Assembly: GCA_030144725.1 (NCBI GenBank)
Contig: JASKMD010000023.1
Span: forward strand, 821,320-885,319
Length of the DNA: 64,000 nucleotides
Origin: Haematococcus lacustris
Lineage: Eukaryota; Chlorophyta; Chlorophyceae; Chlamydomonadales; Haematococcaceae
Direction of reading: 5' to 3'
Shown piece after piece: positions 1 to 11,089 of this stretch. The notes beneath the pieces were generated by a model that saw only the letters and a list, made by a program, of their open reading frames with translations, had not been told where the DNA came from and searched no databases. How positions within the stretch are numbered: the first letter of the stretch is position 1; each line of letters starts with the position of its first letter. A program made the translations under genes and the position numbers.

Positions 1-632
1 AGCTGCGTGGTTGTTGCAAAGCCCCAGTGTTAATTGTCATAGAGCACAGTGCAGTGACATAAGGACAGGAGTGCAAGCAGGACTATGTGGTCGTCTGTAT
101 GTGCGCACCAGACGTGGTGTGAGCAGGACCCTGGTTGCTGTATGTGTGCACCTCCCAAACAGTGTAAGCAGGGCTATCATGAGCGAGAATGCTCTTAGCC
201 GTCTGTATGTGTGCACTGTCGTCCTTGGTGCGGCGTAACAACTCGGTACCGGTCCGAACACGCCCAGATCATTCGCGCTGATCACGCAATGGTTCTAATC
301 CTGTGCACCAACACTGCCGGAGCCCTCATGAGACTAGCTACCTTGTGGGATGGCGCTCCCTTGGTCTTTTATCCCGAGGACGGGTTTTGGCCAAGTCGGG
401 GGGATTGTAACAGAGTGCATGGCTCGGGAGAGGCCTAACCTCTGTTTACACGAAGTGTGACGGTGAAATACCACCGCGGGCCGTAGAGCTAACGGGGACT
501 TGGTGCAAGGGCAACAAGAGACTATCCCCGTAAGGAAGCTACGGACGTTGGATCGCGAGGAAGGAGCGACCCAATCACGACTTCACTATTTCCGCGGGCA
601 AGTAGGCCCTTTAGCATTGCCACTTTGTGACA
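1..632 (+). repeat. gypsy-1 5' LTR (cut by window edge)
   Basis: Direct repeat of 7890-8521, ending TGTGACA just before the primer-binding region. The first few bases of the LTR lie outside the window. No difference from the 3' copy was seen by eye. Confidence 0.9.
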
Positions 633-634
633 TT

Positions 635-652
635 TGGTTTCCGACCACGTTG
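635..652 (+). other. putative primer-binding site of gypsy-1
   Basis: TGGTTTCCGACCACGTTG lies 2 bp after the LTR end. The leading TGG is expected for pairing with the CCA end of a tRNA. The same TGGTTTCC start follows the LTR ends at 8551 and 19551, supporting a shared primer class. The tRNA species was not identified. Confidence 0.55.
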
Positions 653-888
653 AGGGGCTTCGGCTCCCTTCGTTGGCCGTGGCACTTGTCCCGCTTTGGT
701 TTTTTTCTTCTTTTCCTCTTTGGCGGGGCTTACAAGCACCTTAGCCTATCTCGCACCAACCCAAAGGGCGTGCTCGGTTAACCCGCAAAAGGGCACCACC
801 CGCATTCCCGCACTTAGGGCAATCCCGAAGGGATCCCGTTGAGGCTCTCAATTCGGCCCATAAGTGTTTGCTTTGCGTGCCTTCATAG

Positions 889-2481
889 ATGCCCGGATCC
901 AAGAAGCTCGGGAATGGCTTGGCCGGAAAAAGCCAAGCTTCTAAGGCGCAAAGCGACTCATCTGAGTCTCGCCCACGCCCAGGCCCAGAGTGCCCTGGGG
1001 TGGAGCAAGCCGCAAAGGCCATGGAAGCTCTTCAAACAACAGACCCCAAGGTCAGAGTTTGCTTGCAACAATTGCAAGAGCTTGTACATGCAGTGATGCC
1101 AACAAGCAAACAGCGCAAGCAAGTGTTGTGCACCGTGCTAGTAGGCACACCAGCAACTAGACTAAAGCTGTCTCAGTCTCTCAAGCATGAAGCTCTAACG
1201 AGTTGGCTGATGCTAAAGTCTGCTGGTGCATGTGCTCTGTCCACCTGGTTTCAGAAGCTGGAGGTGGGGGCTCAGGACAACACTGTCTCAAGCCTCACCC
1301 AGTCACCAGCAGCCGGTGGTTCAGCCACTAGCATGGGACCCATTGGTGGAACAGCAAGCGGTGCTATCACAGCACGCCTGCCCCCTTTGGTGTCACCTCA
1401 CCATCACTCTCGCCCAGCAGCACCAGCTGGAGCAGTTGCAGCCCCTGAACCAACAGTGGGTCAGCTGCAGATGGAGATGGTGAGCCTGCAGTCCAAGCTG
1501 CAGACTGAGCAGGGTGCAGTCATAAAGCTGCGTGCTCGTGTGGCTCAGCTGGAGCCACTTGAGCACACCCGTCTCATGAGGGAGCGCTTCACCAGCGCAA
1601 CAGCGCAGCTGCAGACTGCGTCTGGTGACCTGGTGCGGGTCACAGCCCGGCTCCAGGAGCTACTCTCCCTCCCTTTCCTCACTGCTGAACAGGCTGAGGA
1701 GCAGGCGAAAGCCAGCGCAATGCACACTTCTCTGCGCCAAGACATCGCCCGGCTCACAGCCGAGGTGAACAGCTGCGCAACAGCAGCAACTGCGACAGGA
1801 GCTGCCGAGCTTGATGCCGCAGCGAACGAGCTGGCAGCAGCACAGCGCCAGACTCAACTCGAGCGCACCCTGCGCGAGAGAGCTCAGGAAGAGCTGCGCA
1901 CGGGCAATGCGCACAGCCATGCGCGTTTCCGTGAGCTGGAGGGCCAAATCGAGTCCTTGAAGCACAGCTACAACGTGGTGCAGGGCGACAAAGCCGCGCT
2001 GCAGGACAAGCTCAACTCTTTTGAGAGCCGCCTGCGGAATGCCAGGAACATCATGAGCAAGTTCCCTGGTGGTGTGGAAGCACTGCTCAACAAGCACCTC
2101 CACGAGCTAAATCCCACTGAGCAAGCCCGAGCGCAAAAGGCAAGCCTGCACCCCAGCTTCAATGAGAACGTGCTCTTCTCCTTCATGGCCACATCGGAGG
2201 CGGCAGGTGCTAATCCTTCTCTGCCATCGGCAGCGGGAGCGCCTGGCCCGTCAAACGTTGTCCCGCCACTGCCCCCACCCATCACCGAGGATGAGGAGCT
2301 TTGGCAAGAGGACGCCTTCACTGCCGACGAGCTGGAGGCGGGTCCTGGCCTGTACATGGGCCCAAAGGAGCATGAGGCTGTGCAAGCGTGGTTTGCAACC
2401 GGCCCTGCCAACCGGCTAAGGCATTACCTTGAGTACGCCGCCAGCATGAAGCTCGGCGACCTGGCCAACCACCCCAACTAA
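889..2481 (+). CDS. coiled-coil ORF upstream of gag in gypsy-1
   Basis: A 530-residue ORF lies between the primer-binding site and the recognisable gag. Residues about 185-400 are heptad-like and rich in Leu, Gln, Glu and Ala, predicting a long coiled coil. The N-terminus is basic and polar; residues about 425-475 are proline- and acid-rich. No zinc knuckle or protease motif is seen. It ends in TAA at 2479-2481 and the following gag is in the same frame, so it may be the N-terminal part of a 5' polyprotein separated by one stop codon, or a distinct structural protein. I do not recognise a named family; a capsid or matrix-like role is an inference from position and the coiled coil. Confidence 0.6.
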   Translation: MPGSKKLGNGLAGKSQASKAQSDSSESRPRPGPECPGVEQAAKAMEALQTTDPKVRVCLQQLQELVHAVMPTSKQRKQVLCTVLVGTPATRLKLSQSLKHEALTSWLMLKSAGACALSTWFQKLEVGAQDNTVSSLTQSPAAGGSATSMGPIGGTASGAITARLPPLVSPHHHSRPAAPAGAVAAPEPTVGQLQMEMVSLQSKLQTEQGAVIKLRARVAQLEPLEHTRLMRERFTSATAQLQTASGDLVRVTARLQELLSLPFLTAEQAEEQAKASAMHTSLRQDIARLTAEVNSCATAATATGAAELDAAANELAAAQRQTQLERTLRERAQEELRTGNAHSHARFRELEGQIESLKHSYNVVQGDKAALQDKLNSFESRLRNARNIMSKFPGGVEALLNKHLHELNPTEQARAQKASLHPSFNENVLFSFMATSEAAGANPSLPSAAGAPGPSNVVPPLPPPITEDEELWQEDAFTADELEAGPGLYMGPKEHEAVQAWFATGPANRLRHYLEYAASMKLGDLANHPN

Positions 2482-3852
2482 GGCCCTTCTGCCTGTGGAC
2501 TCCACTTCCATGAGTGGGCGCAGTGCGTCAAACCGCTATTTGCGGAGAAGGTCAGTACCAAGGATGTGGTAGAGCAAACCCCTTCACTACCCCCTGTGCC
2601 ACAGCAAACACAGGACACACGTCCTCCGTCCATCAAACCCAAACACCCGCCACCCTTTTCTGGGGCGGACAAACAAATTTGGAAGGACTTCAAATTTCAG
2701 TTTGAGTCTTACCTGGACACTTGCCGTGTGCCTAAACAAGATTGGCCTGACCATGTCCACTCCTACAATTTAGTCCCTGCGTTTGTCCCTGCGTTCTACC
2801 GACCTTGTCCGATCGGGCTGAAAATTTGATAGATGGCAGTTTTCGGAAAATAAAACATATTTTTCAAGAAAAATATTTGGAAAAATCAAAAAGCTGTTGC
2901 GCTGTGGCCCGCAACCTATCCCTGCACTCATCCCTGCACTCTAGCCACAAGGCCACAGCGCAGCCGCCTTTGATTTTTTTAAAATATTTTATCTGAAAAA
3001 TATGTTTTATATTCTGCAAACTACCATCTATCAAAATTTCAGCCCGATCGAACAAGGTTGGTCAAAACGCAGGGACGGACGCAGGGATTAATTTGTAGGA
3101 GTGTCCTGAACATGCTTGAGGGCAAAGCACTTCAAGCATGGCTTGCAGTTGCTCAACCCATGCGAGCATTGGGCACCAAACCAACCTGGGAAATTTTGGC
3201 CGACACCATGGCAAAGACTTTTGTCCATATCAACATACCAGTTGAAGCTCGCAAGGCACTCTACTCCATCAGGCAGCAAACCCGCACCTCTGAGTACTTG
3301 CGGCACTTCAGATTATTGCTGGCAAGGGTCACAGAACCTAAACCTGCTGATGCTGACCTATTGAACTTTTACTACACTGGTCTGAAGCAGACATTGCGTG
3401 ACCAATGCAAGTTGAACCCTAAGACCGGCAGGTTCTGGGACAACTTTGAGGAGTTGGCTGACTTCACCTTGCAAATTGATTTGCACTCCCGGTCAAGTGC
3501 AGATGAGCCGCAACGACCTGTGCACTTGAAGTCTGCGCACACGGCACAACCCTCTAAACTTTCCCACAAACGAAAGAGCAACCCATCCCCCCACCGCCAC
3601 ATCAACGATTCTGATGCCAACACTGGTTCACAGGATCGCAAGCGCCCTGCAAGCGCACCTCCCAGTGAGGACGGTGGCTGTGGTGCCCGTGGCGGCGGCC
3701 GCGGCGGCCGCACGGGAGGCCGAGGCCGTGCCCGTGGACGTGGAGACTATTCCCGTGAGCACCACCACAACGACCCGAACAACAACCGTGGAGGCCAAGG
3801 TGGCCGCGGTGGCCGCGGCGAGGGACGGGGCGGTCATGATAACCGCACCTGA
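2482..3852 (+). pseudogene. gypsy-1 gag, interrupted by a MITE
   Basis: Gag-type sequence: residues near 2640-2755 (PFSGADKQIWKDFKFQFESY) and 3107-3480 (LEGKALQAW, then FVHINIPVEARKAL) match the retrotransposon gag pattern. The C-terminus, about 3640-3850, is an Arg-Gly-rich tract (RGG/GRG repeats) where many relatives have a CCHC knuckle; none is seen here. The MITE at 2758-3103 splits the domain. Removing it with one 2-bp TC duplication restores the frame across the site. Gag ends at TGA 3850-3852, and pol continues in the same frame, so gag and pol are separated by a stop rather than a frameshift. Confidence 0.8.
2758..3103. mobile_element. MITE copy 1 with CACTCC termini, inserted in gag
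   Basis: 346-bp element with inverted ends. The left end reads CACTCCTACAATTTAGTCCC and the right end, on the other strand, CACTCCTACAAATTAATCCC. Longer internal inverted stretches carry CCGATCGGGCTGAAA-like sequence and A/T-rich arms. It is flanked by TC at 2756-2757 and 3104-3105. Excision with one TC restores the gag frame, so the boundaries are base-exact. A second family member lies at 54144-54382. The CACT start and 2-bp duplication suggest a CACTA/EnSpm-type mobiliser, by inference. Confidence 0.9.
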
Positions 3853-3885
3853 CAATCCGGGTCAGCAAGACATCTGACCGACAAG

Positions 3886-6800
3886 GTGAGAGCTCCCGTG
3901 CATGCAAATCTTGTCAACTTGATTGCTGCCAAAGTGGGTAAACCCTTTGATCTGTTGCATGATGCTCAGACGGATGCTCAAACAATCACCTCACAAGCAC
4001 AGTTCATGTCTTGTCTTGTGCCTGGCAAGCACTTATGGATAGACTGTGCAACTGAACACCTCACTGAGTGCTTGCAACACTATAAACATAGCAAAGAGGT
4101 GTTGCCGACCACTACATCTGCTTGTGTGCTGCTACCCAGGATAAGGCGTGGCCATACCTGGCGTGAGTGGAAGCAGCTTACTGAAGGCTGGCACTTGATA
4201 CACACTTTTCCTAAAGGCAGCTTAATGCGGACCAACGGTGAAACTCCGTCCTGCGCTGTTCAAGTGTTTAGTGATGCGCCTGTCAGTGTTTCCATGTTGT
4301 GTGTGACAACTGTGAACAAAACTGCAAGTGCCCCACTGATGACATTTGGTGCCACTGTCAAGTGTAATCCTGTGACTGTGCTCATGGATTCGGGCGCGAC
4401 CCATTGCTTCATAAGCAAGGATGTTGTTGCCAGGCTACAGCTGAGAACCATTGGTTGTTCTCGCCCCGTCGTACTAGCCAATGGCAGTCAGGGTGAGACC
4501 CAAGGACGGTGCAACATCAAAGTCAAAATGCATGGCCTTGTTAAAACCTGTACATGTTTTGTAATCGACATGGCTTCTCAACATGATATCATACTTGGTC
4601 AAGATTTCATGCTTGCCAACAAAGTGGTGTTGGACTACAAGGAACAAGTTTGTGCAATTGAAGGGCCGTACAATCGGCGTTGCACACTAACTCCCAGACC
4701 ACTGGCAGACCAAGCTAATTTCCTTGGCATCTCTTGCATAAGCATGAGTAAAGCCAAACGCGATGTAAGCAAGGGACAACACGCGGTCATGGTCTATGTG
4801 ACTTCAACCATCGTCGAGACAATTGACGAGCGCTTAAACGACCTAAAGGTCAGCGCGCCTGTAAAAAGGTTAATCAACGAATATCACACAATATTCTCGG
4901 AGGAGTTGCGGGGACTCCCACCAACGCGCAAAGTCGCGCATACCATTCCCCTTGAGCCAGGAGCGAAGCCGCCATTCCGACCCATGTATCGGATGTCTCC
5001 AGCGGAACTACAAGAGGTCGAAAGACAAATCAAAGAGCTCTTAGCTCATGATCTTATCGAACCTAGCTCCTCACCTTTTGGTGCACCTGTTTTGTTTGTC
5101 ACCAAAGCAGATGGCTCTCTACGCATGTGCATTGACTACCGGGCATTGAACAAGGTCACTGTGAAAAACAAATACCCTTTGCCACGGATAGATCAAGCAG
5201 CCTTGATTTGCAGTCTGGCTATCATCAAATCCGCATCCAACCAGAGGATGTACCCAAATCGGCTTTTCGCACACCCTATGGACATTATCAGTTCAAAGTG
5301 CTAAGCTTCGGCCTCACCAATGCTCCCGCCACCTTCCAGGCGGTCATGAATGATATATTCCGAGATTACCTCAATGACTTTGTCGTGGTATACCTTGACG
5401 ATATCCTTGTGTTCAGCAAAAACAAAGCTGAGCACTTGAAGCATCTGGAAATTGTGTTCCGCATCCTTAAGGAGCATGAACTATATGCCAAACTGAAAAA
5501 GTGCGAGTTTGAGAAGTCGGAGCTTAAGTTCCTCGGACATCTAGTCGGTGTCAATGGCATTCGTCCTGACCCAGCTAAGATACAGAGCATTAAAGATTGG
5601 CCACCACTCAATGATGTTGCCGCTATACGCTCATTTGTCGGCCTCGCCACCTATTTTAGGATGTTCATCCAAGGTTTTGCCAAGCTGGTGGAACCGCTAA
5701 CAAACCTTATCAAAAAGGATGTAACGTGGTGCTGGGATGACAAATGTGAGGAGGCTTTTCAAGGCGTCAAGCACGCTCTATCAAATGCTCCCGTGTTATC
5801 ATTGCCAGATTTCAACAAGGAATTCCAGGTGCTCTGTGATGCATCTGTGACTGGCATAGGCGCAGTGTTAATGCAAGACAAACACCCTATCGCCTACGAA
5901 AGCAGGCGTTTATTGCCGGCTGAAGTTAACTACACAACGGGTGAGCAGGAGCTCTTGGCAGTCGTCCATGCTCTAAAGACATGGCGATGCTTTTTGGAGG
6001 GGGTGAAGTTCAGAGTCATAACAGACCACAACCCATTGGTATACCTTCAAACACAGCCTAACCTCTCAAGACGGCGGACCAGATGGTCAGAATTTCTACA
6101 GAGATTCAAACAACTCTCATGGGAGTATAAACCAGGCAAGATCAATGTGGCCGATCCATTGTCTCGCTATCCACCCGTACGAGTGACGGCGCTTCTAATG
6201 GCCGTGACACGTAGCGGCACAGGTAATGCGAAACCAACGCAACAACCTATACCCGCTGAGGTGGTTAAGAAGCCAAAACCCAAGAGGCCTGCAAAGAAGA
6301 AGGTCACTTTTGAGGTGACTCACACGGAACTAAGGAATCCCCAAACCCCGGATGACACATACAATGTGCTCCTAACCATTCAAGAAGGGTACAAACAAGA
6401 CCCATGGTTTGAGGACGATCACAATACGCAGAACCTGCGGCTTAGTGATTCAGGCATATGGTACCGCGACAAACAAGTGGTCGTGCCTGACGTCCCAGGG
6501 TTGAGAAAGGGTATCCTCTATGAGCTCCATAACGCAACCACAAGCGGGCATGGAGGTCTAGAGAAAACATTCCAGGCAGTGGCCTCACACTTCTGGTGGC
6601 CAGGGATGCATGCTTTCGTGACAGCATATGTGCGCGGGTGCCAAGTGTGTCAACGAAACAAGTCAAGCACAAAGAAACCAGCTGGCTTGCTGCAACCCCT
6701 TCCCGTGCCTGAATACCCATGGGATAGTGTGAGTATGGACTTTGTGGTCAAGCTACCCAAGTCCGAGGCTGGCAATGACTCAATCCTCGTGGTCGTCGAT

Positions 6801-7778
6801 AGGTTGACCAAGATGGTACACCTAATGGCCATGACCGAAAAGAGTGGAGGAATACATGTAGCAAAGCTCTTCTTTGACAATGTCTTCAAACTGCATGGCA
6901 TGCCTAGGACCATCATCTCTGATAGAGAAACAAGGTTCCAAGGGGAGTTCTTCAAAGGACTTATGAAGATCATGCAATCAAAGCAGTGCATGTCAACTGC
7001 TTTCCATCCGCAGACCGATGGTCAAACGGAGAGGGTCAACAAAGTAATGGAAGACATGCTGAGACATTATGTGGGGGCAGAGTTTAATGATTGGGATCAG
7101 TTCCTGGCACCCATCGAGTTTGCCATCAACAACTCTTTCCACACATCAATACGGACAACGCCATTCCGGTTGAACAGTGGCTTCGACCCCCGTCTCCCTC
7201 TCACTCTGGATTTAGAGTCCACGGCAAATGAAAGTGCAAGAGACTTTACAAAAGTCATCTACTCAAACTTGGAAAAAGCCAAACAGGCTATCCATGCTGC
7301 CCGGCACAGGCAGAAGGCGTACTATGACATGAACCATACGGACGCTAAGTTCCAAGTGGGTGATCAGGTGCTTCTCAGTACCAAACACCTTAGGTTCAAG
7401 AACCCGGGATCTCCTAAGCTGCTACCCTTGTACATTGGCCCGATGCCTATCACGGCAAAGATCAATGAAGTAGCCTACAGGGTCAAGCTTCCCGATGGGT
7501 TCAAGATACATGATGTATTCCATGTGTCTAAGCTCAAGCTCCACAGAGATGGGCCGGGGATGATCCTACCCCCTCCTCCCCTTGACTTGGGCGACGGTCA
7601 GTGGTTCCTGGTCGAGCGCATCCTGAAACATAGGACCGTCAAGGGTCGAGTTGAATACTTGGTCAGGTGGGCTGGCTATGGCCCCGAACACGACTTATGG
7701 GAACCTGCCAAGAACATATCCAAGGATCTCATCAAAGAATACAAGGGTACTTTGATCCCGACCCCCGAGATCATCTAG
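3886..7778 (+). pseudogene. pol: gypsy-1 pol: protease, RT, RNase H, integrase, chromodomain
   Basis: Protease motif [12 protein letters not shown] is near 4383. RT begins near 4960 ([14 protein letters not shown]) and carries YLDDILVF near 5390. RNase H (LCDASVTGIGAVL) is near 5830. Integrase has an HHCC zinc finger (LHNATTSGHGG, CQVCQRNK, about 6520-6660) and DDE positions in MDFVVKLP, ISDRETRF and QTDGQTERVNK. A chromodomain (VERILKHR to LWEPAKNI) ends the protein. The frame breaks near 5198: PLPRID is followed, in another frame, by [13 protein letters not shown]. About a dozen residues of RT palm/fingers are missing, so RT is inactive as assembled. A sequencing indel cannot explain the missing residues. 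Confidence 0.92.
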
Positions 7779-7880
7779 TCCCTCTACTCATCAGGCCAGA
7801 TGAAGTAGCTACCGGCACCTCATGGGTGTCGAAGCATCTGTGTTTGCTCCATGGTGAACATGAGCTTCACATTTGACAAG

Positions 7881-8521
7881 TGCATGACAAGCTGCGTGGT
7901 TGTTGCAAAGCCCCAGTGTTAATTGTCATAGAGCACAGTGCAGTGACATAAGGACAGGAGTGCAAGCAGGACTATGTGGTCGTCTGTATGTGCGCACCAG
8001 ACGTGGTGTGAGCAGGACCCTGGTTGCTGTATGTGTGCACCTCCCAAACAGTGTAAGCAGGGCTATCATGAGCGAGAATGCTCTTAGCCGTCTGTATGTG
8101 TGCACTGTCGTCCTTGGTGCGGCGTAACAACTCGGTACCGGTCCGAACACGCCCAGATCATTCGCGCTGATCACGCAATGGTTCTAATCCTGTGCACCAA
8201 CACTGCCGGAGCCCTCATGAGACTAGCTACCTTGTGGGATGGCGCTCCCTTGGTCTTTTATCCCGAGGACGGGTTTTGGCCAAGTCGGGGGGATTGTAAC
8301 AGAGTGCATGGCTCGGGAGAGGCCTAACCTCTGTTTACACGAAGTGTGACGGTGAAATACCACCGCGGGCCGTAGAGCTAACGGGGACTTGGTGCAAGGG
8401 CAACAAGAGACTATCCCCGTAAGGAAGCTACGGACGTTGGATCGCGAGGAAGGAGCGACCCAATCACGACTTCACTATTTCCGCGGGCAAGTAGGCCCTT
8501 TAGCATTGCCACTTTGTGACA
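7881..8521 (+). repeat. gypsy-1 3' LTR
   Basis: Matches 1-632 from 7890 onward. The true 5' edge is probably the TG at 7881 or 7885, just upstream of the shared part, and cannot be fixed because the other LTR is cut. It ends TGTGACA at 8521. Confidence 0.85.
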
Positions 8522-10278
8522 GCTAACAACGTGCACTGCACGTTACAGAGTGGTTTCCGACCAGACTTGCGTTTGCGAGGGCATCATGCCTCCAGCCTTC
8601 GGCTGACTTCTGGCTTTCACGCTAGTGGAGCTTCGGCTTTGGAGAACGCTGACAGTGGAGGCGAATAGCCAACGCTGCCCACCATTATCGGGGCCAGGTG
8701 GTCGTTCCTGTTCTGCCTGACAGTCTGGACCCCTTTACGGGTTTGTCCGTAGTTGCCACATTTCGCCCTCCAACGATGGCTACTCCCAAAGGCTACTCTC
8801 GCGAAATGAGTTTCTGTGGCAGGTCCAGTGTTGTCCTGTGCGCCTTGTTGCATTTCATTGCACTCTGGCAGGCTCGTTTTGTAGCGCTTGTCGCACCTCC
8901 TCCTCCGCTTGTCCTTCTGGCCTGCATGTCATTTTCAGCGGCTGCAGGTTGCGTCTAAGCTTCTGGCTCAGACCGAACAAAAGACAACACGTTGTAAACG
9001 TGGATTCAAGCAGATGGACAAAATAGCTACCTTGGTGGTACGCTGCCACCGTGCTATGCATGTTGTTCGCATCTGTGTTTGTTGTGCACAACTTCAACGT
9101 GCGTCAGCCCTGAATGTATCAGGTTTGCATATGCTTGACCATCGCTGCCAGCCATGCTACAGCCGTACTATGCTTAGTACATGATGCTGACAACCTCAAG
9201 CTCTCAGGCTTGCTGATAGCCTTGGTGATAGCTTTGGTACATATCTGACCTTTGCCTTCTACTCACCATGCTAATGTGGCTGCCCCAAGTACAGGTGTTC
9301 TTACAGGTCCTCTATGATCTCTATGAATACCTTTATGGCAGCCTATGGCAACGTCCAGCCTATGGCAGTTCTATACATGGACGGTCCTAATCTTGGTGCG
9401 GCACGACACATAGTGTCATTTTCTGCCATAAGCATCTGCTTGCACCATGCATACTTGCTTATCAAGGCAATGTGTTACTCGACGCTGTCGTCTTGCTACT
9501 GTGGCACTCTGCTGGTCATGAAGCACAGTTCAAGGGAGCCCTATTGTGAGCCATTGTGCCCTGATGGGTTGCATGACAGCCTTGTAGGCTCAGGTCCATG
9601 CGATGGTGGCCATGCCCCACCCTGCTGATCAGGATACCCATGGTCCTTGTCACCCTGAACCTAGTGTCAACTTCGACCATTTCATGTGACCCATGTGTTG
9701 TGCTCTGACGCACTCCTCGCATACAAGGATATCTTGTCATGCATGAACATGTTCTGATCATCAGGTCTACCATGCAAACGTTTGTCATACTTCGCCATTC
9801 GCATTGAATGCGTATCTCAACATTGTGTCAATGACACTTTGATGTTTATCATGCACTCGGAGCTGCTCTGATGACCTTAGATGGAGCTCTTGTGTTGTAA
9901 ACAAGCTTGTAGGCTACGTCCTAAATCCATTTCATGTATGGTCATGTGTCCAGCCCTTATGGGTAAAACATTCAATGGTATGCATGACATGCTTTCATGG
10001 TATGTGCATGCACATGATGTCATGTTGTACACACTTACTACTATGCTTGTGGCTGACAACCTAGTTGTGCACCGCTGTGCCATTGAGCACATGTGGTTTT
10101 TGCAGACATGGCATCTTGTCATCAACTTTGCCTTTGGCCTAGTGAGCAGACACCATGCAGCCGCCTTGATATACTATGCCTTTGGCTACTGCCAAGGTGA
10201 CAGCAAGGTGGTTGAGAAGGCAGTTGTGCCGTTATAGCTCTTATCAGCCCTGATGGTTTAACTATCACTCAACCTGAG
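8522..10278 (+). other. decayed 5' part of a second gypsy element (gypsy-2)
   Basis: No credible coding region. Just after gypsy-1 lies GTTACAGAG followed by TGGTTTCCGACCAGAC (8551), resembling an LTR end plus primer-binding site; compare GTTACACG/TGGTTTCC at 19544-19558. Gypsy-1 therefore probably inserted into or beside the 5' LTR of gypsy-2. The rest, up to the RT fragment at 10279, is likely eroded leader, gag and protease, but no motif could be read. Confidence 0.45.
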
Positions 10279-10905
10279 GTGATCCCTCATCGTCTCCCTG
10301 ATGCTATCAAAGCACATCTGGATTCTCTGTTGGTAGAATACAGTGATGTGTTCACACCTCTCACTGGCTTGCCACCAGACCGCTCAGTGGGTCATACCAT
10401 ACCCCTGGAGCCTGGTAACCGCCCTCCAGCCACTCCCATGTACAGGGAGCAAGCAAGCCTGAGCATGACGAGCTGAAGCAACATATACAGGACCTCCTTG
10501 CTAAAGGTATGATTGAGCCAAGCTCTTCTCCTTATGCAGCTCCTGTCCTGTTTGGTCAGAAGAAGTCAGGTGAATTGAGAATGTGTATAGACTACAGACA
10601 GCTCAACAAGATCACACTGCGTGACCAGTATCCACTGCCTCGCAGTGATGACTTGTTTGACAAGCTGTCTGGCTGCAAAGTCTTCTCATCCCTAGACCTG
10701 CAGGCTGGTTACCACCAGATCAGGATCACTCTTGAGGATGTGCCTAAAACGGCCTTCCGCACACCTGAAGGTCACTTTCAGTTCAAGGTGTTGTGCTTTG
10801 GGCTGACCAACGCTCCAGCTACATTTTAACGGGTCATGAATGACGCCTTTGCTATTGTGCTGGGTAAGTGCGCCTTGGTGTATCTGGATGACATCCTTGT
10901 TATGA
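10279..10905 (+). pseudogene. gypsy-2 RT, N-terminal part, broken
   Basis: The sequence reads as a gypsy RT N-terminus: [18 protein letters not shown], then a frameshift near 10450, then [42 protein letters not shown] and [10 protein letters not shown]. An in-frame TAA replaces a Gln codon near 10827. The catalytic YLDDILV is at about 10879-10899. Homology stops at about 10902 and resumes as KLSKCEF at 16612, with roughly 25-30 RT residues lost. It is a pseudogene by three lesions: frameshift, stop and insertion. Confidence 0.88.
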
Positions 10906-10911
10906 TGAGGA

Positions 10912-11089
10912 TAACTGCAACGTCGAACCTTTTCCGGGTTTGTAAACGACCGAGGCCGAAGCAGTTCCGAGTGAACGCTCGAGACCGACGCCAGGGGCCG
11001 GAGGCCCCTGGCGGAGGTCGAGAGCGTTCACGAGGAACTGCGAGGCCGAGGTCGTTTACAAACCCGGAAAAGGTGAGGCGTTGCAGTTA
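10912..11089. repeat. 178-bp GAG-jointed palindrome at the gypsy-2 break
   Basis: Imperfect inverted repeat with TAACTGCAACG at each end and a centre built on GGCCCCTGGC / GCCAGGGGCC. The arms pair in blocks (GTTTGTAAACGACC, GCAGTTCC, TGAACGCTC, GCCAGGGGCC). The blocks are separated by trinucleotides, mostly GAG, CGA or GGA, that lie on the same strand in both arms and so cannot pair. It begins where the RT reading frame is lost. A structurally similar palindrome lies at about 25730-25850. Confidence 0.8.

Larger units (their letters stand above)
1..8521 (+). mobile_element. Ty3/gypsy chromovirus, nearly complete (gypsy-1)
   Basis: Two long direct repeats (1-632 and 7890-8521) bracket a gag-pol region with protease, RT, RNase H, integrase and a C-terminal chromodomain, the order of Ty3/gypsy chromoviruses. 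The window begins inside the 5' LTR, so the left target-site duplication cannot be seen. The LTR copies appear identical over the shared 632 bp, which implies recent insertion or gene conversion. The internal region is nevertheless defective: a MITE sits in gag, in-frame stops separate the 5' ORF, gag and pol, and RT has a short deletion with a frameshift near 5198. It could have been mobilised in trans by an intact relative. Confidence 0.93.

Noticed and set aside
11..285. Small proteins encoded in the LTRs (also at 7900-8174)
   Set aside because: They duplicate exactly because the LTRs are copies; both strands are open and there is no domain or codon evidence.
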